Positions 34,207 to 45,094 of a stretch of DNA of 64,000 nt are shown here, piece after piece (the first letter of the stretch is position 1; each line of letters starts with the position of its first letter). Position numbers and translations under genes: made by a program. The notes under the pieces were generated by a model. The model was not told where the DNA came from and did not search any database. It worked only from the letters and a program-made list of their open reading frames with translations. The stretch comes from Turnera subulata (taxonomy: Eukaryota; Streptophyta; Magnoliopsida; Malpighiales; Passifloraceae), in NCBI GenBank assembly GCA_028386065.3, contig JAKUCV010000214.1, forward strand, positions 1,358-65,357, in the 5' to 3' direction.

Positions 34207-35400
34207 ATTATGACCCAACCTACATATACCATGGACACTTATTTTGCCACCTCTACACATTAGCTAAGTAGTATTATGCATAATTCTAATAACATAATTA
34301 AATTGTAAATTATGTTTTTTGAATAGATTATTTATAATTATAATAGCTAAATTTCTAATTCATTTTTATATATATTTAAAACCAAATAGTATAGTAGACA
34401 CTTTCAATTTGTATTTGATTATTTATTGCGAAAGAAGTAAATTAAACTAAGGATGGGAAAGCCAACCCACATACATACGAAGCAAGCTAAAATAATATGA
34501 AAATACTAATTATTTTTGAATTACACACAAGATTAATTAAAACAAAAATTCAAATATGTGAATTGTATACCCGTGAATAATGGATCTATTGTATGGGTTT
34601 CGACCTAATATTAAAAATTTCAACAATAACATAAATATGATTTTTTTATAGATTTATTTTTTTAAAAAAAAATTTAGACAAATCTCACCAATATCAACTA
34701 TGCCATATCATCAATTTTTTTTTTCAACACAGATCAAAATTAGAACTTATTTAGTTTAGGAGACTTAACATTTAAGATTTAATTGATAATTTTAAGAGAT
34801 TTAGGACTGATTCAAATTTGACAAAAAGGTTTAGGATTGATAAAGCATTTCAATGCTTTATCAGTAAAGGCCAACAAAAATATTACATTTTCTCCATCAA
34901 TAAAAAACCTCAATCTATATCAAAATTATGCTGGCAAACTGCTGCTCTAAATCCCAGTCTTTCCATTTTTTTTACTTTCCGAGACTTGCATTGCATGTCA
35001 GACCCTTACAAAATACAAATCACTCTCATCGAGAGCAAAACAAGAACGAATCTGTAGACACAAGAGAGTAAGTGGAAAGTTATCATAGAAAAAGGTTAAA
35101 AACCAGGTTGGTCAACGAAGTGCACAATAAGTTGACACTACAACAAAAAAAAAAATGTTAAAAGGATCATTAAACAGCAATAAACCCAAAAAATTAAAGC
35201 ACTAATCAACATCCAATCAATAATAATTAACCGCCCCCCCCCNCCCCCTAACCAAAACCAAATTAACGTATAATGGCGCCAGCCGACCATACCCTCCCGC
35301 GTGGCACCCCAACCAATTCTTATCTGACACATCACCCACACTCCCCCCCTTTATCTCTGTCTCTTTCCTCTTGCCTTCTTTTTCTAATTGAGGATATATA
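34207..35400. other. Intergenic DNA between the TE nest and the hydrolase gene
   Basis: AT-rich to about 35200. Part of it (34684-34830) resembles 2766-2960. A run of C with one undetermined base (N at 35243) lies at 35234-35248, probably a sequencing or assembly difficulty. No gene was recognised. Confidence 0.5.
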
Positions 35401-35411
35401 TATCTCTCATC

Positions 35412-35418
35412 TATAAAA
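35412..35418 (+). promoter_or_regulatory. TATA box of the hydrolase gene
   Basis: TATAAAA in the context CATCTATAAAATGCACC, 328 bases before the start codon. Pyrimidine-rich leader sequence (CTTTCTCG type) follows, as is common in plant 5' UTRs. Confidence 0.6.
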
Positions 35419-35739
35419 TGCACCCCACCACAACAACAATTCCAAATCCTTCTCCTATTTCCATTTGTTCTCTTTCTCGTTCTTTCTTTACTTTTCTTTT
35501 TCTGTACATGTTTCTGTTTCTGGATCAGAAAAAAAAAAGAAAATAAAAACGTGAGATTATTATTTACTTTGAGCTCAGGTTTGGACACAACAACAACAAC
35601 CTATTAACAACAAGAACGAGCACAGGAACAACATCCCTGTTTTTGTTTTAAATTATTGAATACTCTGTTGTCCGTTGTCCGATCCTTCTTAAAGAAACAT
35701 TTTTTTTAAAAGGAAGGTTAACTGTAGAACAAAAACGAC

Positions 35740-38700
35740 ATGCCGTTTTGCGAAGTGGCGAAGTACCAACCCAGCGCCGTCCGCGGCGAGGGAGGAGGGG
35801 AAATGGCCAACGACCTCGACGGAAATGGCATCAAAATCTTCTACAGAACCTATGGCCGCGGACCCACCAAGGTCCTTCTCATAATTGGTAAGTGGCTGGG
35901 TAGCAGCAGTAATTAAATGGGAACCTCTCTCTTGAATCTTCTCCGTCTTTGTTACTATTGGTTTTAAATGTTGATCCTTGATTTTTTAGGATTGGCGGGG
36001 ACTCATGATTCCTGGGGTCCGCAGATAAAGGGGTTAACAGGGACGGACAAGCCTAATGACGACGACGACGCCCGCGGCGATGAAAAGCCTCCCGGTGATC
36101 GGGATTCCGCCGGAGGTGGAGGGGAGGATGACAGGGAGACCGGGTGTGGTAGTGGGATTCAAGTCTGTGCATTTGATAATCGTGGGATGGGTCGGAGCTC
36201 CGTGCCCACCAAAAAGACCCAATACACGTGAGTCCCTCGTCCTCGTTTCTTCCCCTGTGTGCTTCTATGGATTGTTTGGATTCTGTGGCGAGTTTGTTTT
36301 TTGATTTTGATATCAAAATGGGTTCAAAGAATCGGTTTTGATTTTGTTTATTGTTGAAATAAATGGATTGTGATTTTTGTCTGGTATGCAGGACAAGAAT
36401 AATGGCGCAGGATGCGGTCGCGGTAATGGATCATCTAGGCTGGAGAAAGGCTCATGTATTTGGGCACTCAATGGGTGAGTGAGTCCTTGATTTTGATTCA
36501 TTCCTTAGTTGTTTCTTAACTCATGCTTACTTAGCTTTTGGGTCAATGGATATGAAATATCGTTGCAAATGTTGTTCTTGATCGAAATGCTATTGGCGTG
36601 GGTAAGAGGAAGAGATAATATGACGACTTTTTTGCAGCATTGGAGAATCCGGAGACGTCATTGTGTTTTTTTTTTTTGTCTGTCATTGGTGTAGTAACGG
36701 TTAATTGAGTTTATTATACTAAAAGAAGGAATATATTTGAGGTGATTAATTCTGAATTTGTTGGTGTGTTATTGTTGTTCAAACAGGGGGTATGATAGCT
36801 TGCAAATTAGCAGCAATGGTGCCAGATAGAGTTTCATCTTTAGCGTTACTTAATGTAACTGGTGGAGGTTTTGAATGTTTTCCAAAGGTACTATTTCCTT
36901 CTTGTCAGCAATCATCGGAGCTATTTTCTGTTCATTGTGAGCTGCAAAACGTGCATACTTTCCTTAGTTGCATTATGATTCCATACTATAGTAACTTTTA
37001 ATGCCTTTTTCTAAAAATTCATTCCATAGGTTTCCATAAGTTCATAGAAAAATTAATAGCGACTTGTCTGTAATTTCTGAATCTGTAAATGCATTACTTG
37101 TCTGTAATTTCTGAATCCGTAAGCAAATCTACTATAATGTTTAGTGAAAATTATGTTTTTAAGAGTTCACTTCATCACTAAATTTGTAAACTCCTACAGT
37201 TCAGTTTTCATTATTTGCGAGCTTCAATCTCCACCATGATCAGGCAAAATCAAGGCTATAACATCATACTTTCTTTCCCTGCATGATATCTTCTGTTATA
37301 GTTTTGGCTATGTTGTCTAAAGATGAGAAAAAAGGAAGCTAAGCAGGAACTAACTGAGGACCAATGACTCTTCCGTCCTGTACATCAGGACTTCCAAATT
37401 GTCAAATATTATGGCTCTGAGAATGTAGACTTGGTAGAAGTGTTTTTGGTCAGATGGAGCTGTTAAAAGGAGTTCTATTTCTTCTCCTTTTTCAACTTTG
37501 TCGAGCAATAGACAAGGATGTGAAGAAGCAAAACATTAAAAAAAGAATTATCACCGATGCTTCAGTTATAGAAAAAAAAATCAGCTGATGCACGTTGAGA
37601 TAATCTATCACTTGGTTTGAATATTTGCTCGTTCGCATGAAGCTTGTCAACGCAATCCAAGTTGTTTCGAGAGGATGTGCAAATATAAATGATTATTCTA
37701 GCAAGTCAGAGGAACCTGTCAGCAACCTTCCACAGGTTATTATATGTATATGAAAAGGGGCTTCTAAAGGTCACATGGAGCCTAGCCTATTAGCTTTTTT
37801 CCTTATTGTTGGCAAGCAGCTGAACTTACTCGGTCAAACAACGTAATCCACGCTGTTTTAAGAGAGTAACTAAAGTATCATTGCCTCTTCTGGTGTCTGC
37901 AGAATAAAAGAGGGTCAGATGAGGCAACTTGACACGGTTGACTGGTGTATCTATACGCAGTATCTATACGCGGTGGTGATTCTTTCAAGTGTACCATTAA
38001 TATTTTGGGCTTTAGTTTGTGAAAATGCCTGAAGATTGGCAAACGTAGAATCAGTTGAAGTTTCAACTTTGGTTTCAGTAAACGCGGTGGATCTTGACTT
38101 GGTTGTGAATTGAGGACCATGCAAATGGAGCATAATGGTCCATAATGTGCAGATTCTCAATATCTCAGGGCATAATCTTATAAATTTTGATATTTGGGTC
38201 ACGTCGGCTGGTCAAAAGTTGAGCTTCCTGCTAGAAATCGTAACTGATGAGGCCTTCCATCCCACCACAATGTAGGTCCATATACCACCATCTTGTGGAT
38301 CGTGGGAGCCAGTTTTGCCTCCTAAACATCAGTTCCTTTGTTTTCCATGATGATGAATGCTATGTGCTTGCGCTCCTGCTTTATTTACCATTTTTATCTG
38401 ATTTGCATTTGTTGGATCTGCCGTGTTGGGTGCTCATGAGCATGTAACATTTTAGGTCTTCCATATTTTAAGAAATCACCAACATATGCCCAACACGCTT
38501 GGGCATATGCATTTTAGAGCATGCCTTTTAGTTTTGTAAAACCTTTAAACTTTGTGAAGCCATGAAGTGGGCTAAGTATTTCAATACTTGGAACTTAACC
38601 GTGACAAAAGTGCTGATACCATTATTTTCTTGCAGCTTGATCGGCAAACAATTTCAGTTGGCATTCGTTTTCTGAAGGCAAAAACTCCTGAGGAAAGGGC

Positions 38701-41079
38701 AGCAGTTGATTTGGACACCCACTACTCACAGGTACTGACATACTGCTAATAGTTTTGTTGATACTGAGCTGAACTAGGGGTTTGATAGAAAGGAATGTGC
38801 TTGTGTGGAGTACTATTCCCATTTTCTGACCCGTCACCATTCTTTTTGTCCATTTCTGTTTAGTGTTAACGAGGAACAGAAGATGATAGGTATTTGGCTG
38901 GATGGGATTAAATGCCTTACATAGCTTGTTAGCCCCTTGTTGAAAAATAGCAACGTCAATAACTTCGATTAAGATTGGCTTGAAAGGATATATATCTTAT
39001 TGGAAACTGTAAAAGTTGCATATCTTCCTATTTCACCTGTGTAAATAGTATCTCATGGCAGGAACTTATTCTATTTACCTTTGTTTCTGATAGGATTACC
39101 TTGAGGAATACGTTGGCTCCACCCCTAGACGAGCAATTCTGTATCAGGTAAGAAAGGCTACCTATCTATAATTAAGTATTTCTTCTCTTTGATACTTGGA
39201 AATATCTATAATTAAGTATTTCTTCGCTTTAGCAATGGTTGCATGCCAACGCAAATAAAACTACCAGATAGGAAAATCATTAAAACTCTCTGATAATCTT
39301 CTTTTGTGCGGCAGTGAAGCCCTCTAGAGTTTAGTCAACTTTAGATTATGTTATGCATACTCTCGGGCTTTTCGATGTTCCTAACTGAAAACTGGTAACT
39401 CTCTGTTCCAGCAATATGTAAAAGGTATATCATCAACAGGTATGCAGTCCAGGTGTGGTTTTGATGGTCAACTCAATGCTTGCTGGACACATAAAGTGAC
39501 ACGGAAGGAAATTGAATTGATCCGCTCTTCCGAGTTTCTTGTATCTGTCATACATGGCAGGTAATAACTATTCTTTCTGCTTTGATTTTTGGAGTTTCTA
39601 GCATCTTGTTGTTCGATAGGATGCAATGTAAATGACATGCTACTGTACCAAGTACTTCCTGTTTTTATGATGCAAGAAGTCAAATATTCGAGAACTTGAT
39701 AATAATAGTATTCAGAGGACAGTCTTATACCGTAAATTTCACATTGTACATATAAACATGCTGAGACTTGGGGGACTGAATTTTTTTTAGTTTAGACCAG
39801 TTTCAGACTCTACACGGTCGTTCCATCCAAGTAAATTTCAATCAACCAATTGATTGAGATGGATGAAATATGAGACTGTCTTCTTCTTTCTGTTTATATC
39901 TTTCTTTTCTTTTTTTCTTCAAGTGCAGGGTTTTTCTATTTCAAAGTAATTTCATCTAGCCACTTAGTCAAGATTTGGTCTTTTTACAACTGTTAATCCT
40001 GCTGGATGCTTGGTGTCACATGCAGTAGCAAATGTGCTAATAAATAATGACTACAGCCATGAGAAAATTGTTACCTGCGAAGACTGATTGGATGTTTTCT
40101 GAATGTACAGGCATGATATCATTGCTCAAATATATTATGCAAGGAGACTTGCAGAGAAGCTGCAGCCTGTTGCTAGAATGGTAGATCTCCATGGTGGGCA
40201 TCTAGTGAGCCATGAGAGGACTGAGGAGGTAGTCCTCTTTCGTTTTAACTGATATTGTGGTGTGGTGGAAATCTGCACAAGAATTATGGAGGGAAATAAA
40301 TTTAAATACTTGCACCTCTTCATAGCATTTTCTGAAACTGGCATTCCATTTAATTAAGAGCAACAAAAAGTGCATGTGACGCCATGTTGAATAATGAAAG
40401 CATATATGGATGATGACTTAATGCTAAACAGTGATTTTGATTGCATTAGACTCCAATAGATGTAGTAAGGGATTTTTTTTAAAAAAAAAATTAATCATAG
40501 TAGTAAGGGGTTGTAGAATTATATATAGGCATCATATGATTATACACGTAACTGTAGTATTTATCTACTGCTATGACTGTAAGCAGAATGCTCTTCCATG
40601 GTTGTTTGATTTTCTTTTCAAACATATTTAAACTTTAGGTCAATCAAGCTCTTTTAGAGTTAGTTAAGGCTTCAGAAAAAGGGATCAGTCCGCATGATTG
40701 GACTAATTTGAAGAATCAAAGCTCTGGTGAGTAGCACTCTGAAATTGCTTTTTTCTTTTTCCTTTTTTTGTGTTTAGAATATAATTATTGTTAATTTTCC
40801 AGGATCAAAGCTCTGGTGAGTAGCACTCTGGAAATGCTTCTTTTCTTTCTCGTTTTTTGTGTTTAGAATCTAACTGTTCCTAATTTTCCAGGCTGGTTCG
40901 AGCTAGGGATGTCTTTTGGTAGAACTACCGTAGAGGCTAGAAAGAATGTATTCTCAGCGTTCACAAAGTTAAATCTTTGCATATCGTACCTTTGTGGCCT
41001 ATTTGTGTTGTTGTTCGAGTATGCACACAAGACTTCAAGAAGCCTTCGACCAGCTAGAGTTCAGCAATCCCTCACATGA
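35740..41079 (+). CDS. Alpha/beta-fold hydrolase, 10 exons, 420 aa
   Basis: Exons: 35740-35887, 35990-36227, 36392-36474, 36787-36887, 38636-38731, 39094-39147, 39412-39560, 40111-40228, 40639-40726, 40892-41079. All junctions are GT-AG and the 1263 bases stay in frame. The fold is clear: an LLIIGLAGTHDSWGPQ oxyanion-region strand/loop, FDNRGMGRSS, the nucleophile elbow GHSMGG (Ser about 154), the acid Asp about 292 in GRHDIIA, and His about 320 in HGGHLVSHE. Residues about 68-108 form an acidic, glycine-rich low-complexity insertion between two core strands. The C-terminal hydrophobic segment (about 385-402) could be a membrane anchor. The substrate is unknown; plant members of this group are annotated only as hydrolases. 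Intron 4 is long (1.75 kb). Intron 9 contains an 89 bp tandem duplication. Confidence 0.93.
40715..40891 (+). repeat. 89 bp tandem duplication of an exon end plus intron
   Basis: The segment ATCAAAGCTCTGGTGAGTAG onward occurs at 40715 and again at 40804, each time ending in TTAATTTTCCAGG or CTAATTTTCCAGG. The second copy creates a potential 13-base exon (40803-40815) bounded by AG and GT. Using it would shift the frame and meet a stop in exon 10. Confidence 0.9.
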
Positions 41080-42740
41080 AGCATAATCAACTAAACATTC
41101 TTTTTTTATGGTAATAACCTATTTTTCCCCTTCCCTTTGTTTCTATTCAGGCATCTTACCAAAAGAACACAAATTCATCAGTAGGTTCTCTCATGTGCAG
41201 CCGTGCAGGGTTCATTTTTTTCTCTTTCAGCTGCAAACGTAATAACAAGGTTTGATGAAATATATTCACCACGCAAGGCATCAAGGCGAATTGCCATACG
41301 TGATAATAGAAGCTAACATTATGAGATTGGTGCCAAAAGCATGGAGAACAGAGACGTGATGCCACTATTAAGGCACAACCTCCTGGGTCTTGTTTACAAG
41401 CAACAACAACCCAGAAGTTCTTCAGCATCATCCACAATGGAAAAGCAAAAGGAGAAGTGAATGGAGGGGGAAAATACTGTAAAGCACCATCAATGTAACT
41501 TGTATTTAGTAGAGCCAAAAAGATGTCTACTGATTTTTGAGAAAAGACTAATTTCCTTTTAACACCATTCCAATTTCCGTTGCTTTCTTGGTTCTTAATA
41601 TTGGACTTTAATTCCTACTGAACCAAAGTAGAGTTGAGATATAAATCTTCCCGAGCTTGGCAGTTTTACTAAGTTAAATTGAGAGAAGCATGCAAAACAA
41701 GTCAAAAGAAAAAGAAAAGAACGCCCCAGTGCCGTTGTGGATAGTTTATTGATCACCTTATGCTCTCATGGAGGGAATACCATTCGGTGAATAGTGCTTG
41801 TGGCAAAGATCACCACAACTCTGATAAAATTGAAGCGAAGTGACTATGTTTTGCAGAGATGAGCAAAGAAAACAAAATTCGCAAAAAAGATCGGTAGAAA
41901 AACCTCATGGATTGTGGATATGCATCGGGAATATCCTATATAACTAACAAAAACATCAATAATAAATATTGATCAAACAGATAATCAGTTCACCAACTTA
42001 GTCTCCAGTTGTCCAAGAAAAAACTTACTCCCTTGTGCAAAGAAAAGGCATAAACGTTTGAAACAAAATGAAACTCGAGAGGATGTTTATTAACAAAAAC
42101 CAAGTTCTTGAACTACCCTAAACTCATAGACTAATAGCAAGCGGTAACACAACATCAACATGCGCATGCATCTTTTCTTATCACAGATGACGAAGAACAG
42201 AAAAGCTTGTTAAACAAGAGATTTGCTCTACCATAACTAAAGAAACTTGTCTTGTTCCTAACTACATCATCCCCTCACCTCAGCAGAAATCAAGTTTGTA
42301 GCAAATTAATTAATCACACCAGCCCATAAAATAATGATCAGGGACTAAACTAAACCCAAAAAAACAGATGATGAGGCTTAACATTACCTGGCGAGAAAGT
42401 TTTGGCCGGACTTTCTTCGTGAGAGGAGGAATATAGTGACAAACATTCCAAGCTCTTTTTGATGGAAAGGAAGACCATACTTGCAAGCAAAAGCTGAGAG
42501 AGATATAAACAGCTAAAGTTAAATAATTCGTAATAGTAGTGGGTATATAGTATTATTCTTATTATGATAGTAGCCGAGGAAAGAAAGATTCTATAAGGTG
42601 CCAAAGTAATATACCATCCTAATGGCAAAGAATGACCAATTACAAGACCACATATCCCCCACGAATATACCCAAATTGCTCGCATCTGTACTATTCCACC
42701 CGCGGGTCAAACCTAGATAACTACCTACTCTTACCATTAA
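41080..42740. other. 3' UTR of the hydrolase gene and intergenic DNA
   Basis: The hydrolase transcript probably ends within a few hundred bases of 41079. An antisense open stretch at 41156-41518 has no recognisable domain. The rest is AT-rich with no gene seen. Confidence 0.45.
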
Positions 42741-43062
42741 AGGTATTTTTGACTGTGGTAGTACTTGGCATCGCTATTAAATTTGGTACTTTGTATTAGT
42801 TTTTCATAAATTTTGATATTTATACATCCTAATTTTTATTAAATTTGGTACTTCGGCGTAGGGTCGCCGAGTTCATTTTCTCGGAGGCACACAAATGACG
42901 TATCTCCCGAAAAAAATGGACACATATCTTCGGTGATCACCCGACTAACGAAAGTACCAATTTAATGAAAATTGGGATGCACATATATCAAAATTCATGA
43001 AAAAAACTGTACGATTACCAAATTTAATAGCAGGGTAGAGTTTCAGGTATCAAAAGATACCC
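42741..43062. mobile_element. Fold-back MITE, 322 bp
   Basis: The two halves are imperfect inverted repeats over most of their length. The left arm carries GCTATTAAATTTGGTACTTT and ATTAAATTTGGTACTTCG; the right arm carries GTACCAATTTAATG and ACCAAATTTAATAGC. The outer ends are AGGTATTTTTGA and its near complement TCAAAAGATACCC. The tetranucleotide TTAA (42737-42740 and 43063-43066) looks like the target duplication; a 3 bp TAA duplication cannot be excluded. No coding capacity. Confidence 0.75.
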
Positions 43063-43345
43063 TTAATACATAATTTGCCTATTTGGTTGGTGTGTGTTAG
43101 GCAACAAGGATATTTTTGTCAATTGCATATTCACCAACCAGTCAGTCTAGTCAGCCTTAAAACTACGTCGTATACTGTAAAAAGCAAAAAGACAAATTAA
43201 TCCAATTAGGTCAAACTTGATGAACTGATCATATCCAAAGCGGTGGCGTTTCATTAAGTCGTTGCCTTGCCCTATTATGATTATCTATCTTTCCCAGCTG
43301 TGTTTTATTTCTCGTTGGTAGGAAGAAGAACAGAGAAGAAGAAGC

Positions 43346-44026
43346 ATGGCTGCTGCTCAAACAGAGTGGGAATTTAGCTGGTGAGTTGTGTGTTCTTTGT
43401 CTGCGATAAGCCAAAGAGAGGCTATGTTATCGACTTTCTTTTGATGGGTACCTTTTTCTCTTTTATTATGCAGTGACTTGGAGGTAGACTTTGGGTCGGA
43501 GGAGAATGCTTCTGTGGTCTACGCTGCATTATCTGTTGATAAGGAGGTAAGAATTCATTGATTCATTGTTTCAGAGTATCTATCATTTTGTTTAATAATT
43601 AAAACCTTAATCTTTCTTTGTGTTTTGTGTGTGGTTGTCTTCAATGCAGTTGCAACCGGATAAAGTGAAGAGGCAGATGTCCATCTCGGACGGGAAGTTG
43701 TCAGTGTAAGTTCTTACTCTGTTGGGTTTTCGAGTTCATGTTCGTTACAATTAAGGTTTTGTCTTAATTTGAAACTTTTCCATGATATAGAGTTTGAATC
43801 TATTTGTTTTAGCTGTTAAGTTTCAGACTGGAACTAGTAAGAGAGTATTAAGAGCTATTAGTGACCGTGCCATTGATTATGTTTTTTTTGCTCCGTCCTG
43901 ATGATTATTAGGCATTTTGAGGCGGTGGAGGCCAGGTTCCTGCGAGCATCATATTCAGCTTTTGTAGACATTCTTGCACTCGCCACAAGAACAATTGAAG
44001 AGTTTGGGGAAGGGATCAAGATGTGA
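43346..44026 (+). CDS. PCC1: Pcc1-type subunit of the EKC/KEOPS complex, 92 aa
   Basis: Exons: 43346-43380, 43474-43546, 43650-43705, 43912-44026; 279 bases in frame, all GT-AG. Pcc1 is the small dimerising subunit of KEOPS, which makes the t6A modification of tRNAs reading ANN codons. The whole protein is one Pcc1 domain: an N-terminal strand (WEFSCDLEVDFGS), a helix (ENASVVYAALSVDKEL), the core RQMSISDGKLSVHFEAVEARFLRASYSAFVDIL presented as strands plus helix, and a C-terminal helix. Its length matches yeast and human homologues (about 80-140 aa). The start codon is the first ATG after a purine-rich leader. Any further RNA-polymerase role, proposed in yeast, cannot be judged here. Confidence 0.9.
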
Positions 44027-45094
44027 TCTTGTTGCTGTCTTATTTTTGGGAATTTTTCTCAGGATGTTCCTGTAATATTATTTATCCATGAGCTTTATTT
44101 TTGATGTAGAAAGATGCCTTTTTATTTGAGTTTTTATGTGAGATCGCAGATGTGAGATTTGTTCTTCTGTATTTGTTTACTTCATCTCATTGCGATCAAA
44201 CACGCATACACTACGCAGGCGTTTTTAGGCTTGCACCTCTGCTCTTGATTTTTGTGATCTGTTATCTTCTAAGAGGAACGCTAAATAGACAAGCGTCAAA
44301 TTTTATGGAGCGAGGGAAAATGTTTATAAATGACATCAAGCAGCAACATGCATTTAAAGTTTATATCTTTTTTGAACATCATTTAAAGTTTATATCAACT
44401 AATGGAAAAGCCCTTGCTCTAATTATTCTCAGGTTCTCGCATGAAATATATCAGTAGCTGTCATACAAACCACAAGGAAATTGCATCCTTGGAACCCCAA
44501 CGGTTTCCTGGAGAAATGTGAACACACGACCACTTTTGGAGTGGTGGCTACAAAGTTTTCTCTTCCCACTATTCTGGAAGTGTTTGTCCGAAACCATCAA
44601 AAACTCCCACAGCGTGACAAACTGATAGTTTCTACTGGCTTTACTGTGCCTATTCCTAACACTTACATTACAGCCCATAGTAACACAAGAGTTTCCATGT
44701 GCCAAGCCACAAAATTTGCGAGGAAATGTCTTTAAATCAGTAAGAAACAACAAGGTCTAATAGTTTGGGAAGCTGCTTTATTTTAGGAGTCATGGATGAA
44801 TCCAATGCCAAGCCTTGCAGAAAAAATTAGTAAAGGAACGGTAAAACCTTTTCTGATATAATTTTGGATGACAACAATGCGTTTCTATTCTAAGATGACT
44901 GTGGAATAGTACATTCGTAAAATTGCGAATGAACAAGATAGTGTAACGCGCTGATACTATATCTATTGCCAGAAAGGAAAAGGGAAAGAATACTGATTAC
45001 AATTTGTATTTAACAAAGAGGAAGAAAACGGCAAGCTCAAGTCCAGTAATTTCCTGCATGCTTGGCTTCTCTTCTCTTTCACGTATTTGTGTTT
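44027..45094. other. Convergent intergenic region between the Pcc1 and ABIL genes
   Basis: It holds the two 3' UTRs, facing each other. Open stretches on both strands (44152-44457, 44451-44753) show no domain and were not called. Confidence 0.5.

Noticed and set aside
35234..35248. C-run with an N as possible G-quadruplex or regulatory site
   Set aside because: The undetermined base and homopolymer suggest a sequencing or assembly problem; length cannot be trusted.
41156..41518. 120-codon minus-strand ORF after the hydrolase gene
   Set aside because: No recognisable domain, no promoter, and it overlaps the likely 3' UTR of the hydrolase transcript.
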